From Paenibacillus_AQ nitricinens (GTDB lineage Bacteria > Bacillota > Bacilli > Paenibacillales > Paenibacillaceae), in NCBI RefSeq assembly GCF_052056485.1, contig NZ_CP183948.1, positions 3,348,001 to 3,412,000 on the forward strand: a stretch of DNA of 64,000 nucleotides, given 5' to 3'. A program made the position numbers and the translations under genes. How positions within the stretch are numbered: position 1 is the stretch's first letter; each line of letters begins with the position of its first letter. This document shows positions 17,739 to 25,774 of the stretch, piece by piece. Below the pieces are notes generated by a model, which did no database searches, was not told where the DNA came from, and saw nothing but the letters and a program-made list of their open reading frames with translations.

Positions 17739-18712
17739 TGTCAAAAAAATCAATCCATAATATCTATAACGGGTACTTTAATGATTTGTTTGAGACTCCG
17801 GCTACAAGGGACACCACAGAGCGAATGCATTTCTCACAACCTAGTGACCATGGATACGTCGATAGGGTTATCACACCTTCCGGGATTGAAATTGTTGATA
17901 GTAATTACCGTTTCACTGAGGATCGTTTAGTCCGTGTTCAATCCGAAGCAGCTATGATTGAGCTAAGCTTTTGTCTACAGGGCAGCGGAGAAGTTCATGT
18001 AACAGGCAACAGTCACGAGTTGGTGCCCGACAGTTGTTCATTGCAGCTCATGCGGGATTTCCACGCCGAATTCCACTATCGCAGTGCAGAGCCCATCCGT
18101 TTACTGTCCATTGGTGTGCCGGTAGCACTGTTCGATTCGTGGATGCTGGAGCAAGAATCTACACATTCTTGCAGTTTATCCGGGCTGTTAAATACACAAT
18201 CTTTTCGGATGTTCCGTATGCCGATTCTTCCAGAGACCTCCCGGTTATTGGTTCAATTGAGGGATTGCCCCTATCATATCTCGATGCGTCGGTTGTACGT
18301 AGAAGGTAAGGCATTAGAACTCCTTTCCGCCTATTTTGGCGCTTTTCTTTTTGAACAGAATCGTTTCAAACGTAGCTTGCATTTATCTCGCAGTGACCGA
18401 GAAAGCATTCGGAGAGCCAGGGAAATCATCCTTGAGCAAATGGCATACCCTCCATCGCTCATTGAACTGTCCAAGCTGGCGGGGATTAACGAATACAAAT
18501 TAAAAGTTGGTTTTAAGGAAGAGTACGGTACGACTGTATTTGCCTATTTACGGAACAAGCGTTTAGAAAAAGCATGGGAAATCATGCGTTCTGGGGACAG
18601 TAGTGTTAGTCAAACAGCGACGATGGTAGGTTACAACAACTTTAGCCATTTTGCGGAGGCCTTTCGGAAGCAGTATGGAATAAATCCTTCTGAAATCATA
18701 AAAAAACGTTAG
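17738..18712 (+). CDS. AraC-family regulator, probable siderophore-responsive activator
   Basis: The 324-residue protein has an N-terminal cupin-like region (about 1-200) and a C-terminal AraC domain (about 215-320) with IELSKLAGINEYKLKVGFKEEYG and VSQTATMVGYNNFSHFAEAFRKQYGINPSEI. The closest theme is the PchR/Btr class of activators that respond to ferric siderophores. Support comes from the Fur box upstream and from the iron-siderophore binding lipoprotein gene downstream, which has its own Fur box. B. subtilis Btr fuses an AraC domain to a binding-protein domain; here the two functions are on neighbouring genes. The ATG overlaps the stop of a 19-codon leader ORF. Its target is probably the lipoprotein gene. 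Confidence 0.85.
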   Translation: MSKKSIHNIYNGYFNDLFETPATRDTTERMHFSQPSDHGYVDRVITPSGIEIVDSNYRFTEDRLVRVQSEAAMIELSFCLQGSGEVHVTGNSHELVPDSCSLQLMRDFHAEFHYRSAEPIRLLSIGVPVALFDSWMLEQESTHSCSLSGLLNTQSFRMFRMPILPETSRLLVQLRDCPYHISMRRLYVEGKALELLSAYFGAFLFEQNRFKRSLHLSRSDRESIRRAREIILEQMAYPPSLIELSKLAGINEYKLKVGFKEEYGTTVFAYLRNKRLEKAWEIMRSGDSSVSQTATMVGYNNFSHFAEAFRKQYGINPSEIIKKR

Positions 18713-18801
18713 AAAACCAATAAATATCCGCCAAACCGTTATTCAATCCCTCTGCCGGTAGTACAGCCTATCAGCAGAGTGTATGATCGGACTTGCTAAT
18801 A

Positions 18802-18819
18802 GTGAGAATGATTATCAAT
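18802..18819 (+). promoter_or_regulatory. Fur box before iron-siderophore binding protein
   Basis: GTGAGAATGATTATCAAT matches the Fur core (TGAGAATGATTATCA, one mismatch from the palindromic form) and lies 6 bases before the ribosome binding site GGAGAGGG. Confidence 0.8.
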
Positions 18820-18840
18820 AGATTGGAGAGGGTTGGAAAA

Positions 18841-19830
18841 ATGTTCAGTTTAAAACGTATCTCTTTTGTCGTAATTGCCTTATTCATGATGGTGATGTTG
18901 TACGGATGTGGGAATTCAGGGCAGGAGACTCAAGGAGAAAACGCTCCACCTGCGGTGAAATCTGAACCCGTCGCTACGAATTCTTCCGGAACACGTACCA
19001 TTAAGGACGCCAAGGGAGATGTTGAAATACCGGTAAACCCGGTTAGAATTGCCGATGTATCTGGCTCAACCGAAGAACTTTTGGTGCTTGGATATAGACC
19101 TGTGATTACTGGGAATACAGATATGGCTAATTCACTGGAAATCACACCTATTCTAAAAAAAGAACTGCCGGATGTAACTCCCGCTGGATGGTTTCAAACG
19201 GAAGTGAACTTGGAAGCGATCATTGCAGCAAATCCAGATTTGATATTGGCAGGGCCTACGCAAGAGAAAATCTATGATCAACTAAATATGATTGCTCCAA
19301 CAGTAAGGGTACCTTATGGCTTTAATGCTTTTAGAGAGCGCTTTGCTTTTGTTGCCGAGGTACTTGATAAGAAAATGGGAATGGATGAGTGGCTGAAAGC
19401 CTATGACCAACGCGCTCAACAGCTGCATGATCAAATCACAGAGATTACCAAAGAAGAGACGTTTGCAGTAATCGAAGCTACAGAGAAAGAAATCCGGATC
19501 TATTCCCGCACAGGTATTGCGGATATGATTTTTAATGATCTTGGATTAATCATCGCGCCAGGTACACCGGAACCAGACCCATGGGGAGGAAAAGTAACAA
19601 GTCTAGAAGCACTATCTACCTTTAATCCAGATCATATCATTTTATTATCTGATAATGACCAGAATGTTCTTGATCAAAGTAAGGTCTGGAGCAGCCTAAA
19701 AGCTGTGAAATCGAATAATATCTATCGCATGACTAGCAGACAAAACTACAATGAAGCTTTCTTTGCATTAGGGAAAGAGGCATTGCTGGAACAAATCGCT
19801 GAGCAAATCAAGGAACATATCAACAAGTAA
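18841..19830 (+). CDS. Iron-siderophore ABC transporter substrate-binding lipoprotein
   Basis: The frame opens at 18793, but GGAGAGGG (18825-18832) supports the ATG at 18841, giving a 329-residue protein. A lipoprotein signal peptide (MFSLKRISFVVIALFMMVMLYGC; lipobox LYGC) and a low-complexity linker precede a type III periplasmic-binding fold: TRTIKDAKGDVEIPVNPVRIAD, the EELLVLGYRPV helix, EAIIAANPDLILAGP and DHIILLSDNDQN. This is the FeuA/FhuD/YfmC layout for ferric siderophores. The Fur box and the AraC activator upstream agree. No permease or ATPase gene follows, so it must use a transporter encoded elsewhere. A terminator lies 33 bases after the stop. Confidence 0.92.
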   Translation: MFSLKRISFVVIALFMMVMLYGCGNSGQETQGENAPPAVKSEPVATNSSGTRTIKDAKGDVEIPVNPVRIADVSGSTEELLVLGYRPVITGNTDMANSLEITPILKKELPDVTPAGWFQTEVNLEAIIAANPDLILAGPTQEKIYDQLNMIAPTVRVPYGFNAFRERFAFVAEVLDKKMGMDEWLKAYDQRAQQLHDQITEITKEETFAVIEATEKEIRIYSRTGIADMIFNDLGLIIAPGTPEPDPWGGKVTSLEALSTFNPDHIILLSDNDQNVLDQSKVWSSLKAVKSNNIYRMTSRQNYNEAFFALGKEALLEQIAEQIKEHINK

Positions 19831-19862
19831 AGCAATTCTATAAAAAAATGAGTCGCTTCAAG

Positions 19863-19894
19863 ACACTGATTCTAAACTGGATCAGTGTTTTTTA
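19863..19894 (+). terminator. Intrinsic terminator after binding lipoprotein
   Basis: ACACTGAT pairs with ATCAGTGT, 10-base loop, T6 tail. Confidence 0.85.
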
Positions 19895-19927
19895 GTTTGA
19901 GAAGGACTGAAATATGAAGGTTTTTTC

Positions 19928-20078
19928 ATGAAAATCAAAGAGTTTTTATAAGCTGTACGATTCGCTGGAAGTCAGAACTTGGATGCTGATTGTCGTAAAT
20001 TTGATTTTTGGTGTATTGTTGATTAATCTGATTGGTGCGCCTATCATGGAATTGATTATGAAAAATAGCACCAAGTAA
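19928..20078 (+). pseudogene. Small single-helix membrane protein, apparently frameshifted
   Basis: GAAGG seven bases upstream supports an ATG at 19928 that reads MKIKEFL and stops. Starting three codons in, the next frame continues to 20078 as a coherent small protein: YKLYDSLEVRTWML, then a membrane helix IVVNLIFGVLLINLIGAPIM, then ELIMKNSTK. Removing one T from the T5 run at 19943-19947 joins both parts into one 49-residue protein. This could be a true frameshift, a sequencing error in the homopolymer, or an independent 31-residue ORF from the ATG at 19983. It lies between the binding lipoprotein and the GDPD gene, 36 bases before the latter. I do not recognise the family. Confidence 0.45.
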
Positions 20079-20114
20079 ACAACAATAAATTATTGAAAAG
20101 AAGAGGGAAGCTTT

Positions 20115-21014
20115 ATGCAAAGGATTCAAAATTCTAAGATGTATTTTATATTTATTCACATATTTTTGTTGATCTTATTGTGTACCTCGATGTATGCCTA
20201 TTCTCCATGGATTCGTACTAAAGTGAAGGAAATTCTCGAGCCTGCGGACAAAGTCTATACCATTGCTCACCGTGGCGCTTCGGGATATGCTCCTGAGAAT
20301 ACTTTACCTGCATTCGAACTAGCTATTGATATGGAGACCGATTATATTGAGTTAGATATTCAGTTAACTAAGGATCGTGTTCCTGTTGTTATTCACGATG
20401 AAACTATTAATCGCACGACAAATGGAACGGGTTATGTTAAGAATTATACCGTAGAGCAGCTTTCGAAATTAGACGCTGGCTCTTGGTTTAACAAACAGTA
20501 TCCCATGTTTGCCAGGGATCAATATGCTGGAATACGTATTCCGACTTTAGAAGAGGTATTTGAAAGGTTTGGAAAAGAAGTGGACTATATGATTGAGATT
20601 AAAGATCCCGCTTTGAATCCGAATATTGAAACTATATTAAACGAACAAATTGAAAAATATAATCTGTCTGATCATGTTTCCGTACATTCATTTAGTGAGG
20701 CGAGTTTACGTAGGCTTCATTCGATTAACCCGGAGATTCCGCTTTATCAAATTATCTGGTATAATATTCCGGTTTATAAAGTACCAGAATCTTTCATCAA
20801 TCGGGTGAAAACTTATGCGGTTGGTATTAGCCCTAACTTTCAAAGAATAAATTCATCCTATGTCGCACAGGTGAAAAATGCTGGTCTAAAGGTGTTTCCG
20901 TACACAGTGAATTATCAAGTGAATATGGACAAAGCCGTGGTTTGGGGTGTAGACGGGGTACATACCAACTTTCCTGACCGTTTTAATGAAGTGATTAAGA
21001 ATAATAAGAAATGA
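20115..21014 (+). CDS. Membrane-anchored glycerophosphodiester phosphodiesterase
   Basis: The 299-residue GDPD enzyme hydrolyses glycerophosphodiesters to glycerol 3-phosphate and an alcohol. An N-terminal helix (FIFIHIFLLILLCTSMYAY, about residues 12-30) anchors or exports it. The catalytic IAHRGASGYAPENT (about 54-67) with the acid/base His, the metal ligands YIELDIQLTKDRVPVVIHDE, and YMIEIKDP are all present, as is the late VWGVDGVHTNFPDRF. Length is normal. GAAGAGGG precedes the ATG. It could supply glycerol phosphate from lipids or teichoic acids, metabolically related to the gldA-dhaKL module about 3 kb upstream, but it is not in the same operon. Confidence 0.93.
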   Translation: MQRIQNSKMYFIFIHIFLLILLCTSMYAYSPWIRTKVKEILEPADKVYTIAHRGASGYAPENTLPAFELAIDMETDYIELDIQLTKDRVPVVIHDETINRTTNGTGYVKNYTVEQLSKLDAGSWFNKQYPMFARDQYAGIRIPTLEEVFERFGKEVDYMIEIKDPALNPNIETILNEQIEKYNLSDHVSVHSFSEASLRRLHSINPEIPLYQIIWYNIPVYKVPESFINRVKTYAVGISPNFQRINSSYVAQVKNAGLKVFPYTVNYQVNMDKAVVWGVDGVHTNFPDRFNEVIKNNKK

Positions 21015-21049
21015 GGAGTTAAAAAAACGAGATTTCAACTATCGGAAAT

Positions 21050-21619
21050 TCATATGCCGAATACATCGATTTCAGAGACAGGATACCATGTTTTTGAATT
21101 TACGTCTTTAAAAAACACTTGAATTGTATAGGTACCTTTTGTATTAAACGAATAAGTAAATTCGTTAGTTTTGAACCAAAAGTTTTCTTCACTCTTCTTA
21201 ATTTGTTGATTATCGATAGTTTCTGTTTTGTCAGCGGGATCAGTGATTGTAAGTTTTATATCTGAAATTTCTGTTTTTAAATGATCCACTTGTAATAAGG
21301 TTGAAAAGGCAAACCGTGCAGGGCTTTTTACCTTACCGAAAATCTCCCCATTGTTATCAAGCAATACCATGTTCACATTTGGCTTGTAGATTCGAACCGT
21401 TTTACTTGTTTCATCTAAAGTGATTAAAGCAAACAAATTTTTAGAGAGCTGTTCAACAGGTAAGAGAATGTCTCCCTCGGATATTACTGCTGCCTGTTTT
21501 TGTACCACATTATTGAAATATAATGAAACTTCAGATGGGTTCGATGCGGCATAAATCATTGTTCCCGGTAGAATCATTATGCCAAGTGCTAATATAGTCA
21601 GTTTAATTATTTTTCTCAA
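21050..21619 (-). CDS. Secreted protein with stalk-type (copper amine oxidase N-terminal-like) domain
   Basis: The TTG start has AGGAGG seven bases upstream. The 189-residue protein has a cleavable signal peptide (MRKIIKLTILALGIMILPG, cut near AYAAS; the gene reads IYAAS). A short module follows, reading SLYFNNVVQKQAAVISEGDILLPV and then LDETSKTVRIYK; the hallmark pattern of a variable name, a promised default and a reinforcing strand fits the stalk or copper-amine-oxidase-N family, which lacks copper chemistry. The last 100 residues look like an Ig-like beta fold (TITDPADKTETIDNQQ, FNTKGTYTIQVFF). Probably a cell-surface structural or binding protein. It converges with the GDPD gene. Confidence 0.7.
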   Translation of the reverse strand: MRKIIKLTILALGIMILPGTMIYAASNPSEVSLYFNNVVQKQAAVISEGDILLPVEQLSKNLFALITLDETSKTVRIYKPNVNMVLLDNNGEIFGKVKSPARFAFSTLLQVDHLKTEISDIKLTITDPADKTETIDNQQIKKSEENFWFKTNEFTYSFNTKGTYTIQVFFKDVNSKTWYPVSEIDVFGI

Positions 21620-21706
21620 TGAAATCTCCTCCTATATTTTCATTATGTTAATTATACCCATAAGATGGAAGATAGTTTCTTTTATGCAATTAATAAAATA
21701 AAAGAG

Positions 21707-21741
21707 AAGGTCAGACGAGGGGACTACCCTCTCCTGACCTT
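21707..21741 (-). terminator. Terminator downstream of the AraC gene at 21802
   Basis: AAGGTCAG pairs with CTGACCTT, with an inner GAGGG / CCCTC stem. On the minus strand the tail is TCTCTTTTA. Confidence 0.7.
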
Positions 21742-21801
21742 TTTGATGTTAAAATTAAGGAGCGATAGCAAGTAGAAGACTGCTTCCTTTGTTCACCCTA
21801 A

Positions 21802-22671
21802 CTAGAACCCTCTCACACTGCTTGGGGGTACTTTTCTATGTTTTTTGAAAGTCCGGCTGAAATAGTAGATATCACTGAAGCCAGTAGTGGTAGCGATTTC
21901 AGAAATCGTCAACTGGCTATGCCTTAATAAATAATCTGCACGGTCTAAACGGACAGCATTTATATATTCCGATATCGTATGACCAGTTAATTCCTTGAAG
22001 AGACGGCTGAAATGGAACCGGCTTAGCCCTGTTAGTGCCGCAAGTTCGTCAACTTGAATGGGTTCCTGGTAATGGGTATCGATATAACGTAAAACAGGTG
22101 CGAAGCGTTCAACCGTTTGAATACGTCTTTCTTGCTCAGCCTGTGAGAGCACGGTGACGATATGTCTGCGCAATAACAGCGTTAGCAGGCGGTATAGCTC
22201 GGACTTGACGGCCAGCTCATATCCAAATTCGCGAAGTTCTAGCTCCCGAATAATCGCCAGCGCACAGTCAGTAATGTGCTGATCCCCACGGATATGATTA
22301 CGTAACAGCAGCTGGTTCTGCTGAATCGGGGCGATGAACTTGGTTTCGGCAGCGTCGCTAACCGCACTATGCAGCAAAGAAGTATCTGCAATAATCGCAT
22401 AATACAATAAATCAGAAGATGCACTGACCCCATAATGCAGCTCGTTGCTGTTCACAGCAACTAAATCACCAGCCCGTACGTTGATCGGTGTTCGTCCGCA
22501 TTCAAAAACAGCCTCACCGCTTTCAATAAATAGAAACTCAAGATGCTCATGCCAATGATGCGGGAACAACAAAACTCCCTCTTGGTTGAAGCGCTGGGTA
22601 TGTACTTTAATCGGAAACTCGGGATCTGGCATGTCCATGGGTTCCTGTAGATGTTTATCATAGTCCAACAT
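21802..22671 (-). CDS. AraC-family regulator (cupin sensor) of the adjacent sugar operon
   Basis: The 289-residue protein has an N-terminal cupin (HHWHEHLEFLFIESGEAVFE, then VRAGDLVAVNSNELHYG) typical of sugar-sensing AraC proteins. The C-terminal double HTH reads VDELAALTGLSRFHFSRLFKE and ISEIATTTGFSDIYYFSRTFKK. AGGAGGTG precedes the ATG. It is divergent from a Gfo/Idh/MocA dehydrogenase and two TIM-barrel isomerase genes, its likely targets. The inducer is presumably a sugar or polyol handled by those enzymes. Confidence 0.9.
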   Translation of the reverse strand: MLDYDKHLQEPMDMPDPEFPIKVHTQRFNQEGVLLFPHHWHEHLEFLFIESGEAVFECGRTPINVRAGDLVAVNSNELHYGVSASSDLLYYAIIADTSLLHSAVSDAAETKFIAPIQQNQLLLRNHIRGDQHITDCALAIIRELELREFGYELAVKSELYRLLTLLLRRHIVTVLSQAEQERRIQTVERFAPVLRYIDTHYQEPIQVDELAALTGLSRFHFSRLFKELTGHTISEYINAVRLDRADYLLRHSQLTISEIATTTGFSDIYYFSRTFKKHRKVPPSSVRGF

Positions 22672-22794
22672 TTATTGAAAGCACCTCCTATAGCACAATT
22701 GTACAAATGAAACCGCAAGGCTCTGCATGGTGTTTAGGGTTGAAATCATTATAATACGAATCATAACCTATGCAAAATAAAGGAGAGAGTATTA

Positions 22795-23853
22795 ATGGAT
22801 ATGATCAAAATTGGCGTAATAGGAACCGGCTCTATCTCCGGCATGCACTTAAGTTCTTATCGGAATAATCCGCAGACAACCATATATGCGGTTTGTGACC
22901 TGAATGAAGAGCGTGCACGAGCTGTTGCTACTGAGTATAACGTGGAAAACGTATACACAGATTATCGTGAATTGCTGGCTAACTCCGAAATAGATGCCGT
23001 CAGCATCTGCACATGGAACAACTCTCATGCTGAGATCAGCATCGCGGCACTTGAGGCAGGCAAGCATGTACTTGTGGAAAAGCCGCTTTGCCGCACGGTT
23101 GAAGAAGCGCTTCTGGTTCAGCAGGCAGTGGAAAAGAGCGGCAAAATTTTGCAAGTAGGCTTTGTACGGCGTTATGACTCTAATGCCCAGCTACTTCAGA
23201 CATTGGTGGAGCAAGGAGAATTCGGAGAAATCTACTATGCGAAGGCAACAACGTTCCGGAGACTTGGTAATCCCGGAGGCTGGTTCAGTGATATTGAACG
23301 CTCCGGCGGAGGACCATTGATTGATATCGGCGTCCATGTGATCGATCTATGCTGGTATTTGATGGGCCGTCCGAATCCAGTATCAGTCAGTGCCAATACC
23401 TACCGTAAGCTTGGCAATCGTTCAAATATCAAGAATCTTTCTTTCTATAAAGCCGCTGATTACGACGCAGCGAACAATACGGTAGAAGATTTAGCAAATG
23501 CACTAATTCGCTTTGAGAATGGAGCTTCGCTGATGGTTGATGTTAGCTTTACACTGCATGCCAAAGAAGACGAGCGCTCGGTGCGCCTGTACGGTGACAA
23601 GGGCGGGTTTGAAATTGATCCTGAGATAGTCATCGTCAAAGAACAGTCGGATACGATCGTCAATACCTACCCGCAGACCGATCATAAGGGGTTTGAGTTC
23701 AACAGTGCATTCCAGAATGAGATTAATCATTTTGCGAACAACATCAGCAACGGCTCTACACCGATTAGTCCTGTGCAGGACGGCGTTACAATCATGAAGA
23801 TTCTCGGCGCGATCTATGAATCCGCTGCCAAAGGCGAAGAGGTGAAACTATGA
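22795..23853 (+). CDS. Gfo/Idh/MocA-family NAD(P)-dependent oxidoreductase
   Basis: The 352-residue enzyme has an N-terminal Rossmann domain (IGVIGTGSISGMHLSSY) and the family motif HVLVEKPLCRTVEEA with the conserved EKP lysine. The C-terminal sheet domain contains GGGPLIDIGVHVIDLCWYLMG, in which D and H are the usual catalytic residues. Family members oxidise or reduce hydroxyl groups of sugars, inositols or glycosides. It overlaps the next gene by four bases (ATGA). With two sugar isomerase/epimerase-like enzymes it forms a three-gene catabolic unit, comparable in gene content to inositol or 3-keto-glycoside pathways, but the substrate is not evident. GGAGAGAG precedes the ATG. Confidence 0.93.
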   Translation: MDMIKIGVIGTGSISGMHLSSYRNNPQTTIYAVCDLNEERARAVATEYNVENVYTDYRELLANSEIDAVSICTWNNSHAEISIAALEAGKHVLVEKPLCRTVEEALLVQQAVEKSGKILQVGFVRRYDSNAQLLQTLVEQGEFGEIYYAKATTFRRLGNPGGWFSDIERSGGGPLIDIGVHVIDLCWYLMGRPNPVSVSANTYRKLGNRSNIKNLSFYKAADYDAANNTVEDLANALIRFENGASLMVDVSFTLHAKEDERSVRLYGDKGGFEIDPEIVIVKEQSDTIVNTYPQTDHKGFEFNSAFQNEINHFANNISNGSTPISPVQDGVTIMKILGAIYESAAKGEEVKL

Positions 23854-24707
23854 AGCTAGGAATCAGTACCTACAGTTTGCATTCAGCTTATTCAACGGGT
23901 GAGCTTACGCTTGAAGGAGTCATTGAGACGATCGCCGATCTGGGTGCGGAGCATGCGGAGATTGTACCCTTGGGCATCAATTTGGTTGAGAATCCTGAGC
24001 TAATTGATCAGATTGTACGAACGGCAGCAGGTCGTGGACTAGAGTTGTCTAATTATGCTATCGGGGCGAATTTTTCCGGGCTGGAGGCAGTGGAAAGAAA
24101 GCGGGAAGTCGAGCGGGTAAAGCGGGAAGTAGACGTCTGTGCGGCATTAGGCATTCAGCGGATGCGGCATGATGTAGCCTCGTCAAATGATCTATCAATT
24201 ACGCACTTTTTGGAAGAGCTTCCAGATTTGGCTGAAGCCTGTCGAGAAATTGCTGATTATGCCGCAGGTTTGGGCATCACGACCAGTGTGGAGAATCATG
24301 GCTACTTTATTCAGCACAGCGATCGTGTACAGGCGTTGGTTCACGCAGTAGGAAGAGATAACTTCCGTACAACACTCGATATTGGTAACTTCCTGTGCGC
24401 CGATGAGAATCCGCTTATTGCTGTGACTAGCAATATTAAGCTTGCTTCGATGGTACATTTCAAAGATTTCTATATTCGTCCGCAGGATCGCCAGCCTGGC
24501 GAAGGCTGGTTCCAGTCTACTGGTGGGAACTGGTTGAGGGGGGCCATCGTTGGTCAAGGAGACATTGATATGCCGAGTGTCATTCGAACCGTTAAGGAAA
24601 GCGGTTACGACGGATATATCTCTGTAGAATTTGAGGGAATGGAAGAGTGCCGTAAGGGGACGAGACTTGGGTTGGAATACATCAAGCGTGTTTGGAACCA
24701 AATCTAA
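23850..24707 (+). CDS. Sugar phosphate isomerase/epimerase-like TIM-barrel protein
   Basis: The 285-residue AP-endonuclease-2-fold TIM barrel resembles IolE/IolI-type isomerases. It shows LGISTYSLHSAYSTGELTL at the first strand, the metal-site SVENHGYF and TTLDIGNFL, SMVHFKDFYI, and a terminal GYDGYISVEFEGMEE with the last ligand Glu. These bind a divalent metal and act on keto/aldo sugars or inosose. It is coupled to the upstream dehydrogenase by ATGA and followed 25 bases later by a second member of the same fold. Confidence 0.9.
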   Translation: MKLGISTYSLHSAYSTGELTLEGVIETIADLGAEHAEIVPLGINLVENPELIDQIVRTAAGRGLELSNYAIGANFSGLEAVERKREVERVKREVDVCAALGIQRMRHDVASSNDLSITHFLEELPDLAEACREIADYAAGLGITTSVENHGYFIQHSDRVQALVHAVGRDNFRTTLDIGNFLCADENPLIAVTSNIKLASMVHFKDFYIRPQDRQPGEGWFQSTGGNWLRGAIVGQGDIDMPSVIRTVKESGYDGYISVEFEGMEECRKGTRLGLEYIKRVWNQI

Positions 24708-24732
24708 TTCATTTTAAAGGAGGATTATTGCA

Positions 24733-25626
24733 ATGGTTAAACCAATTATCACTAACAAAATCGGCGTTATCGTAGACAGTTTTCAGGTCGGAGTAAAAGA
24801 GGGTTTGCGTAAGGCAAAAGAAGCAGGGGCTGATGGCGTTCAGATTTACGCGGTGCAAGGTGAATTTGATCCCGCTAACCTTTCTCCGTCAGCACGCCGT
24901 GAATGGAAGGAATACATCGCTTCACTGGGTCTCGAAATCTCTGCCCTCGTTGGAGATTTAGGCGGACATGGCTTTCAGGACCCTGCACAGAACCATGCCA
25001 AAATCGAAAAGTCCAAACGCATTATGGAGCTGGCCAAGGAGCTAGGTACAGATATAGTCACTACACACATCGGTATTGTTCCCTCTGACAACAACAGTAA
25101 AATTTATGAAACCATGCACATCGCCTGTGAGGAACTAAGCAGATACGCGCATGAGATGAATTCTTACTTTGCGATTGAGACTGGGCCAGAACCCGCTGCG
25201 CGTCTGAAGACGTTCCTCGACGGTTTGGGTTCCAAAGGGGTTTCTGTTAATTTTGATCCGGCCAACATGGTGATGGTGACTGGTGATGATCCCGTGCAAG
25301 GTGTTCATACACTAAAAGACTACATTGTACACACCCATGCTAAAGATGGTCTCAAACTTGCCGATATCGATCCGCGCGATGTTTACGGTCAATATGGTTA
25401 TGAAGCACCAGCATTAGACCATGAGAAGATAGCTGAAATGGCCGACACCGGCACAGCTTTTCGTGAAGTTCCGCTCGGAGCGGGCTCTGTTGACTGGAAC
25501 AACTATCTGCAAGCGCTGAACGACATCGGTTATACAGGATTCCTGACCATAGAACGGGAAGTTGGCACTAATCCAGAGGAAGATATCCGTCAGGCTGTAA
25601 ATTTTTTAAAGGGCTTTCGGGTCTGA
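24733..25626 (+). CDS. Sugar phosphate isomerase/epimerase-like TIM-barrel protein (second copy)
   Basis: The 297-residue protein is another AP-endonuclease-2-fold barrel, only distantly similar to its neighbour at 23850. It shows IGVIVDSFQVGVKEGLRKAK, the metal-site IVTTHIGIVPS, FAIETGPEP, VNFDPANMVM, IVHTHAKDG and the terminal GYTGFLTIEREVG. Two different members in one operon suggest sequential isomerisation or epimerisation steps following oxidation by the Gfo/Idh/MocA enzyme. AAAGGAGGA precedes the ATG. A terminator hairpin follows at 25678. Confidence 0.9.
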   Translation: MVKPIITNKIGVIVDSFQVGVKEGLRKAKEAGADGVQIYAVQGEFDPANLSPSARREWKEYIASLGLEISALVGDLGGHGFQDPAQNHAKIEKSKRIMELAKELGTDIVTTHIGIVPSDNNSKIYETMHIACEELSRYAHEMNSYFAIETGPEPAARLKTFLDGLGSKGVSVNFDPANMVMVTGDDPVQGVHTLKDYIVHTHAKDGLKLADIDPRDVYGQYGYEAPALDHEKIAEMADTGTAFREVPLGAGSVDWNNYLQALNDIGYTGFLTIEREVGTNPEEDIRQAVNFLKGFRV

Positions 25627-25677
25627 ACACGTAGTGATAAAGATTAAATAGTTCTTCCAGCCTTTGGGATAAAAGAG

Positions 25678-25718
25678 AAGCTGCCTTACAGGAAAACAGG
25701 CCTGTACGGTGGCTTTTT
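25678..25718 (+). terminator. Intrinsic terminator after the sugar oxidoreductase/isomerase operon
   Basis: AAGCTGCCTTACAGG pairs with CCTGTACGGTGGCTT (two mismatched positions), with a T5 tail. Confidence 0.75.
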
Positions 25719-25774
25719 GCAACTTTATCCTCTATTTGACGTTAAAGAAGAGAGAATACGAAGGGGGAGCCTAT

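Noticed and set aside
24195..24701. 168-codon minus-strand ORF inside the isomerase gene
   Set aside because: Antisense shadow of a conserved enzyme, with no ribosome site.
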